DNA from: SIG673 sp045658525
Lineage (GTDB): Bacteria > Bacillota > Clostridia > Oscillospirales > CAG-272
DNA: 11,182 bases
NCBI GenBank assembly: GCA_045658525.1
Contig: JAZOVD010000044.1
Coordinates: 1 to 11,182 of the forward strand
Direction: 5' to 3'
A model generated the notes under the pieces. That model had not been told where the DNA came from, did no database searches, and worked only from the letters and a program-made list of their open reading frames with translations. Shown in pieces: positions 7,456 through 11,182 of this stretch (positions within the stretch are counted from its first letter, which is position 1; every line of letters starts with the position of its first letter). Position numbers and translations under genes: made by a program.

Positions 7456-7484
7456 TTGACATTATAGGAAAAATCGTATATAAT
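7456..7484 (+). promoter_or_regulatory. Perfect consensus sigma-A promoter of the feo operon
   Basis: TTGACA (7456-7461), a 17-bp spacer and TATAAT (7479-7484) match the housekeeping consensus exactly. Transcription should begin near 7491, directly before the palindrome at 7493-7508. Such a strong promoter suggests control mainly by repression. The 98 bases between the regulator's stop and this promoter show no other feature. Confidence 0.88.
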
Positions 7485-7492
7485 ATAACTTG

Positions 7493-7508
7493 GTTAGCAG
7501 ATGCTAAC
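7493..7508. promoter_or_regulatory. Palindromic operator GTTAGC-N4-GCTAAC before feoA
   Basis: GTTAGC (7493-7498), AGAT, GCTAAC (7503-7508) is a perfect 6-bp-arm palindrome at the predicted transcription start of feoA. The inner A/T adds a seventh pair. The same palindrome recurs before feoB. Position and sequence suit a metal-sensing repressor; the TTAGC half resembles part of the DtxR/IdeR box (TTAGGTTAG...), but the assignment to DtxR rather than Fur is inference. Confidence 0.75.
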
Positions 7509-7543
7509 TGAACAAAAAAGTTATCGGCGGAAAGGAGCTTACG

Positions 7544-7756
7544 ATGAATTTAAGAGAAGCAGAAGACGGAAAAGAATATATCATAAGCAACATTGAAACC
7601 GATGACGAGGAGCTCAACGCGTTCCTGTTCTCTCTTGGCTGTTACAGCGGTGAAAGTATCACCGTAATACGCCACATCAAAGGCGGATGTATCGTAGCCA
7701 TAAAAGACGGAAGATATACGATCGATAATCAGCTTGCTGAGGCTATTACGATATAA
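7544..7756 (+). CDS. feoA: FeoA, ferrous iron transport accessory protein
   Basis: A 70-aa cytoplasmic protein of usual FeoA size with the SH3-like small-barrel pattern: MNLREAEDGKEYIISNIE at the start, FLFSLGCYSGESITVI in the middle (FeoA proteins typically have LxxLGxxxGxxI/V here), and a final YTIDNQLAEAITI. FeoA is thought to bind FeoB and modulate Fe(II) transport. The ATG at 7544 has GAAAGGAG seven bases upstream. It is the first gene of the feo operon, 122 bp before feoB. Confidence 0.92.
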   Translation: MNLREAEDGKEYIISNIETDDEELNAFLFSLGCYSGESITVIRHIKGGCIVAIKDGRYTIDNQLAEAITI

Positions 7757-7812
7757 TTTATATGCCATGAGATTATACCCCGTAACGGCAAGTCGATTAT
7801 TTTTTACAACAC

Positions 7813-7830
7813 AGTTAGCAACCGCTAACT
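7813..7830. promoter_or_regulatory. Second operator copy, before feoB
   Basis: AGTTAGC (7813-7819), AACC, GCTAACT (7824-7830) is a perfect 7-bp-arm palindrome with the same GTTAGC-N4-GCTAAC core as the site before feoA. It lies in the feoA-feoB gap, 48 bp before the feoB start codon. I see no good promoter next to it. It could block elongation, serve a weak internal promoter, or help looping between the two sites about 320 bp apart. Confidence 0.7.
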
Positions 7831-7878
7831 AACACGGTGATTTATATCCGAAAGGATCAAAATAAGGAGGATCTCCAA

Positions 7879-9912
7879 ATGAGAATTGCTTTAACAGGCA
7901 ATCCGAACTCAGGTAAGACCACAATGTACAATGCCCTTACCGGTCGTAACGAAAAAGTCGGAAACTGGGCAGGTGTTACCGTCGATAAAAAGGAACACCC
8001 GATCAAAAAGGCATACGCGGGCGGAATGCACTTGATTGCCGTTGACCTTCCCGGCGCATACTCTATGTCTCCATTCACAAGTGAGGAAAGCATTACGAGT
8101 CTCTACATAAAAAAGGAAAATCCCGACGTTATCATCAATATCGTTGATGCAACCAACCTCAGCAGAAGCCTTTTCTTCACTACACAGATATTAGAGCTTG
8201 GTATTCCAGTCGTTATTGCTTTGAATAAAAGCGACGTAAACGAAAAGAAGGGTACTAAGATAGACGCTACGGAGTTATCCGCAAAGCTCGGTTGTCCGGT
8301 AATAAACACCGTTTCCATCTCTGCCGACGGATTAAAGGCAGTAGTTGACGCCGCCGTCTCTCGCGCAAACGTTACACAGAAAGCTCCTTACACACAGGGT
8401 GATATAGATTTAACCGATAAAGCTGTCGTTGAGGCGGCTGACCGTAAGAGATTCGAATTCGTAAACAAGCTCGTAAAAGACGTTGAGTCTCGCAAGATCC
8501 TCACAAAGGACGAAAACTTCGGCGATAAGATAGATGCCGTTTTGACGAACAAGTGGCTGGGTATTCCGATATTCGCGGCTGTAATGTTCCTTGTTTTCTT
8601 TATTTCACAGTCAACGCTCGGCGCATGGATCGCGGAAGGTGTTGAGGTCGGAAACGTTTTCATTCCGGGACTTGTTCCGATTCTTGAAATGTTCCAGGGC
8701 TGGGTAGGAGGTCTTTTCGAAAACGCTCACCCGCTCCTTTCAGCCATATTGGTTGACGGTATCATCGGCGGTGCGGTTGCCGTTATCGGCTTCCTTCCGC
8801 TCGTTATGATCATGTACTTCCTCATCGCTCTGCTTGAAGACTGCGGATATATGGCGCGCGTTGCAGTCGTGCTTGATCCCATATTCAAGAAGGTGGGTCT
8901 TTCGGGTAAATCGGTCATACCCTTCGTTATCACTGTCGGATGCGCGGTTCCCGGTATTATGGCAAGCCGCACGATACGTAACGAGCGCGAAAGAAGAGCT
9001 ACCGCTATGCTCGCGCCGTTTATGCCTTGCGGAGCAAAGATACCTGTCATCTCGCTTTTCGCGGGCGCGTTCTTTGATAACGCGTGGTGGGTCAGCGCGC
9101 TGATGTATTTCGCAGGTATCGCGCTTATCTTCCTTGGCGCGCTTCTTATCAATCTGATCACCGGATACAAGGCAAGAAAGTCATTCTTTATAATCGAGCT
9201 TCCCGAATACAAGGCTCCCTCTTTCTGGGGCGCTTTCAAGTCTATGTGCAGTCGCGGTTGGTCTTACATAGTTAAAGCTGCTACGATCATCCTCCTCTGC
9301 AATATGGCGGTACAGCTGATGCAGAGCTTTACTTGGACGTTCCGCGTCGCTGAGACGGCGGACTCCTCCATTCTTGCATCCATTGCCTCGCCGTTTGCCG
9401 TCCTTCTCGTTCCGATAGTCGGAGTTCTTTCCTGGCAGCTCGCCGCGGCAGCTATCACCGGCTTCATCGCAAAAGAAAACGTCGTCGGCACGCTCGCGGT
9501 CTGCTTTGTCGGTCTTGAAAACCTGATCGATATGGATGAGCTTGCTATGCTTGAAGGCTCGGGCGCAGAGGTAGCGGGAATCATGGCTATAACCAAGGTT
9601 GCCGCTCTCGCTTATCTGATGTTCAACCTCTACTCTCCCCCCTGCTTTGCCGCTATCGGTGCTATGAACGCCGAAATGAAGAGCGCTAAGTGGCTTTGGG
9701 GCGGCATAGGTCTCCAACTCGCTACCGGTTATACCGTAGCATACCTTGTTTACACACTCGGTACTCTCTTTACCGGCGGTACGCTCAATATCGGTTCCGC
9801 TATCGGAGGTCTTATCGCGGTGCTTGCTATGGTTGCCGCGGTAGTCGCGTTGATCATAAACACAAACAAAAAACTCAAAGCTGAATACGCTTTGAAGGCT
9901 TCTAAAAAATAA
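7879..9912 (+). CDS. feoB: FeoB, ferrous iron transport protein B
   Basis: A 677-aa inner-membrane Fe(II) transporter. ATG 7879 is chosen because AAGGAGG lies just upstream and MRIALTGNPNSGKTT is the canonical N-terminus; an in-frame GTG at 7837 overlaps no such signal. The G-protein domain is complete: G1 GNPNSGKT (7-14), G2 region NWAGVTV (29-35), G3 DLPG (56-59), G4 NKSD (116-119), G5 SISADG (146-151). A helical linker precedes the membrane part, which starts near W226. Membrane landmarks include VGCAVPGIMASRT (C355), APFMPCGAKIPV (C384; 29 residues after C355, as in E. coli FeoB), TGFIAKENVVGTLAV and SPPCFAAIG (C589). The length is that of the shorter Clostridial type. GTP binding regulates or powers Fe(II) import under anaerobic conditions. 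Confidence 0.97.
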   Translation: MRIALTGNPNSGKTTMYNALTGRNEKVGNWAGVTVDKKEHPIKKAYAGGMHLIAVDLPGAYSMSPFTSEESITSLYIKKENPDVIINIVDATNLSRSLFFTTQILELGIPVVIALNKSDVNEKKGTKIDATELSAKLGCPVINTVSISADGLKAVVDAAVSRANVTQKAPYTQGDIDLTDKAVVEAADRKRFEFVNKLVKDVESRKILTKDENFGDKIDAVLTNKWLGIPIFAAVMFLVFFISQSTLGAWIAEGVEVGNVFIPGLVPILEMFQGWVGGLFENAHPLLSAILVDGIIGGAVAVIGFLPLVMIMYFLIALLEDCGYMARVAVVLDPIFKKVGLSGKSVIPFVITVGCAVPGIMASRTIRNERERRATAMLAPFMPCGAKIPVISLFAGAFFDNAWWVSALMYFAGIALIFLGALLINLITGYKARKSFFIIELPEYKAPSFWGAFKSMCSRGWSYIVKAATIILLCNMAVQLMQSFTWTFRVAETADSSILASIASPFAVLLVPIVGVLSWQLAAAAITGFIAKENVVGTLAVCFVGLENLIDMDELAMLEGSGAEVAGIMAITKVAALAYLMFNLYSPPCFAAIGAMNAEMKSAKWLWGGIGLQLATGYTVAYLVYTLGTLFTGGTLNIGSAIGGLIAVLAMVAAVVALIINTNKKLKAEYALKASKK

Positions 9913-9926
9913 GGATATTTCAACTT

Positions 9927-10085
9927 ATGGAAAATGTTATCATTGCAATAATTTTGCTGGCTATCGTCGGCGGTATAGTTTGGTATTTACGGAAAGCCAA
10001 AAAGCGTGGAGAAGCCTGTATAGGTTGCCCTTACGCCAAAAAATGCGGCGGTAAATGCAATCATAACAAAGAAACGCACAAATAA
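9927..10085 (+). CDS. FeoB-associated Cys-rich membrane microprotein
   Basis: A 52-aa protein, 14 bases after the feoB stop. It begins MENVIIAIILLAIVGGIVWY, one membrane helix (about 3-20), followed by a basic stretch LRKAKKRG and then CIGCPYAKKCGGKC (31-44) with Cys31, Cys34, Cys40 and Cys44. This helix-plus-cysteine layout and the place after feoB match the FeoB-associated Cys-rich family common in Clostridia and other anaerobes, which takes the position FeoC has in enterobacteria. The cysteines may bind Fe(II) or an iron-sulfur cluster; its role is not established. A modest AAGGA ribosome site overlaps the feoB stop codon, suggesting coupled translation. Confidence 0.9.
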   Translation: MENVIIAIILLAIVGGIVWYLRKAKKRGEACIGCPYAKKCGGKCNHNKETHK

Positions 10086-10089
10086 ATAC

Positions 10090-10120
10090 AAAGGGATGTG
10101 GACAAGGTTCACATCCCTTT
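10090..10120. terminator. Bidirectional terminator between the feo operon and the convergent phosphodiesterase gene
   Basis: AAAGGGATGTGGA (10090-10102) pairs with TTCACATCCCTTT (10108-10120) over 13 bp, with one G-T wobble, around a 5-base loop. The A-rich and T-rich ends let it work on both strands. It starts 5 bases after the microprotein stop and lies 12 bases from the stop of the minus-strand gene at 10132. Confidence 0.88.
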
Positions 10121-10131
10121 TAATGTAAATT

Positions 10132-10968
10132 TTACCTTTTAAGCTTTCTCGCGCCTATCTTATCAAGTATCTCTCCGCATATATCGGGGTGGTCGCAGGT
10201 AAAGCCGCGCGCACCGTTTTCAAACGCTTTTCTGTATATTTCCTCGTCTGTATTCATAGCGTAATGTACAAACGGAACTATACCCATAAGAGAAGCCTCG
10301 GTAAATCTCGTTTTATCCGCTACGGGAGTATCATATTTTATAGGAAGTCCGCGAGGGTCTTTATCTCCGCTATTGGTAATATCAGCTTCGTCGAAATACT
10401 TATACGGATCGTCCGAAGCATAACCTCTCATCTTGGTCTTGGGATAAAATCCGTGGATATAGAAATCGTCCTTTTCGTAACGAGTGCGAAGCCACGCGCA
10501 AAGCTCGGTCGAAAATGTAACTACGGTCAGTCTCTCTTTCCCGAAAACGCCGTATTTTTTACAAAGCGAAAGGGCAAGTCCTGCCGAAGCATAAGCAAAC
10601 TCTCCGAGCAGATCGGGATAATCTTTTAACTCGAGGAGAAGTCTGATGTCGGGACGCGTGGAGATAAGTTCAAGAAATTCTTCAAGCGTCGGTATCCTCT
10701 CCCCTTTAAACTCCTCGCCGAATTTTACGCCCGCGTCAGCCTTTTTAATCTCATCAAGTGTCAGAGCGTATATATCGCCCTTCATATCGGTGGTACGGTT
10801 AAGGCTACCGTCGTGACATATTACCATACGGTAGTCTTTCGTCATATGTACGTCAGTCTCTATACCGTCGATATCAAGCTTCATAGCTTCCTTAAATCCG
10901 CGCATAGTGTTTTCCGGATATTTTGCGCGCCAACCTCTGTGAGCTATAAGCGTTACACTGTTTTTCAT
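10132..10968 (-). CDS. Glycerophosphodiester phosphodiesterase (GDPD family)
   Basis: A 278-aa cytoplasmic protein of standard family length. It would hydrolyse glycerophosphodiesters from phospholipid or teichoic-acid turnover to glycerol-3-phosphate and an alcohol. The TIM-barrel signatures are intact: AHRGW (H10), PENT (18-21), GIETDVHMT (E37, D39, metal ligands), ICHDGSLNRTT (H52), LLELKDY (E113, K115) and GFTCDHP near the C-terminus. H10 and H52 are the expected catalytic pair. No signal peptide is present, so it is the UgpQ-like intracellular kind rather than periplasmic GlpQ. The ATG at 10968 follows GAAAGGAAA. It is monocistronic, with its own promoter and a shared terminator. Confidence 0.93.
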   Translation of the reverse strand: MKNSVTLIAHRGWRAKYPENTMRGFKEAMKLDIDGIETDVHMTKDYRMVICHDGSLNRTTDMKGDIYALTLDEIKKADAGVKFGEEFKGERIPTLEEFLELISTRPDIRLLLELKDYPDLLGEFAYASAGLALSLCKKYGVFGKERLTVVTFSTELCAWLRTRYEKDDFYIHGFYPKTKMRGYASDDPYKYFDEADITNSGDKDPRGLPIKYDTPVADKTRFTEASLMGIVPFVHYAMNTDEEIYRKAFENGARGFTCDHPDICGEILDKIGARKLKR

Positions 10969-11002
10969 GAGTTTTTCCTTTCTTGGTTATGGTACTATGG
11001 AC

Positions 11003-11031
11003 AGTATAGCACAAAAATTAAGGTTTTGCAA
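11003..11031 (-). promoter_or_regulatory. Promoter of the phosphodiesterase gene
   Basis: On the minus strand, -35 TTGCAA (11031-11026), a 17-bp spacer and -10 TATACT (11008-11003) lie about 35 bp upstream of the ATG at 10968. It follows the upstream terminator closely, so the gene is an independent transcription unit. Confidence 0.72.
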
Positions 11032-11051
11032 GATGAAAATAAAATAAATAT

Positions 11052-11070
11052 CCCCCCGTAAAACGGGGGG
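11052..11070 (-). terminator. GC-rich intrinsic terminator of a transcript entering from the right
   Basis: CCCCCCGT (11052-11059) pairs with ACGGGGGG (11063-11070) over 8 bp around a 3-base AAA loop. On the minus strand the hairpin is followed by an interrupted T-rich run, ATATTTATTTTATTTT, which suits termination leftward; on the plus strand the tail is poor. It would end whatever is transcribed from the stretch at 11071-11182. Confidence 0.7.
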
Positions 11071-11182
11071 TATTTCAGTTTCGGGCATAGCCCTAATAGT
11101 ACTGGCTACGCACAAGTGCGTTTTAGATTGGCCTGCCAGCCATGCAATTGTTACTTACCACCCATAAATGGGTCCCGTGGGT
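11071..11182 (-). other. Hairpin-dense stretch, possible 3' part of a structured RNA, cut by the right edge
   Basis: No reading frame here is convincing; all three minus-strand frames stop within the stretch. Several short hairpins lie close together: GGGC-ATA-GCCC (11083-11093), ACGCAC-AA-GTGCGT (11108-11121; on the minus strand it can fold as ACGCA-CTTG-TGCGT with a CUUG tetraloop), ACCCA-TAAA-TGGGT (11160-11173), and a longer pairing CTGGC (11102-11106) with GCCAG (11135-11139) that encloses the second hairpin. With the terminator at 11052-11070 this looks like the 3' end of a noncoding RNA made from the minus strand. I could not match it to RNase P, tmRNA, SRP, 6S, 5S RNA or a known riboswitch. 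A 3' untranslated region of a gene outside the window is the main alternative. Confidence 0.3.

Noticed and set aside
7837..7878. GTG start at 7837 for FeoB
   Set aside because: The extra 14 residues precede the canonical FeoB N-terminus, and the ATG at 7879 has a near-perfect ribosome site.
9181..9717. Minus-strand open frame of 178 codons within feoB
   Set aside because: It is antisense to conserved FeoB membrane motifs, has a low-complexity charged composition and no clear ribosome site; it is a shadow of feoB codon usage.
11123..11182. C-terminal tail of a minus-strand protein entering from the right edge
   Set aside because: All three frames are open for only a few to about 19 codons before a stop, none is recognisable, and the hairpin content is a stronger signal; it cannot be excluded.

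Overview
The window looks like a chromosomal segment of an anaerobic, Gram-positive, gut-type bacterium of class Clostridia. This is inferred from the strong AGGAGG-type ribosome sites, the near-consensus sigma-A promoters with 17-bp spacers, the feoA-feoB-Cys-rich microprotein arrangement, and the DUF4838 and LamG-metallophosphoesterase families. No rRNA, tRNA, CRISPR array, transposase or phage gene was seen. Genus cannot be assigned from the sequence alone.

Layout. (1) Bases 1-2539, minus strand: a large secreted protein, cut by the left edge, with a signal peptide, a LamG-like domain, a calcineurin-like metallophosphoesterase and a beta-rich tail; it has its own promoter. (2) Bases 2732-6338, minus strand: a compact three-gene operon, transcribed as PIG-L-type deacetylase, then DUF4838 protein, then a divergent NagB-like protein. 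It ends in a 20-bp perfect hairpin. (3) Bases 6476-7357, plus strand: a divergently transcribed AraC-family regulator whose promoter predicts a leaderless mRNA. (4) Bases 7456-10120, plus strand: a ferrous iron uptake operon feoA-feoB-FeoB-associated Cys-rich protein. It has a perfect consensus promoter and two copies of the palindrome GTTAGC-N4-GCTAAC, one before feoA and one before feoB. (5) Bases 10132-10968, minus strand: a glycerophosphodiester phosphodiesterase with its own promoter. (6) Bases 11052-11182: a GC-rich terminator followed by a hairpin-dense stretch with no recognisable gene, cut by the right edge.

How the genes may work together. The most interesting unit is the AraC regulator plus the PIG-L/DUF4838/NagB-like operon. 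A de-N-acetylase, a glycosidase-like protein and a deaminase/isomerase-fold protein suggest cytoplasmic breakdown of an N-acetylated amino-sugar compound. None of the three has a signal peptide. The NagB-like protein keeps several catalytic positions of glucosamine-6-phosphate deaminase but has lost one active-site aspartate and the usual phosphate-binding loop, so the substrate may be unusual. The feo operon is a standard Fe(II) importer, probably repressed by a metal-dependent regulator encoded elsewhere.
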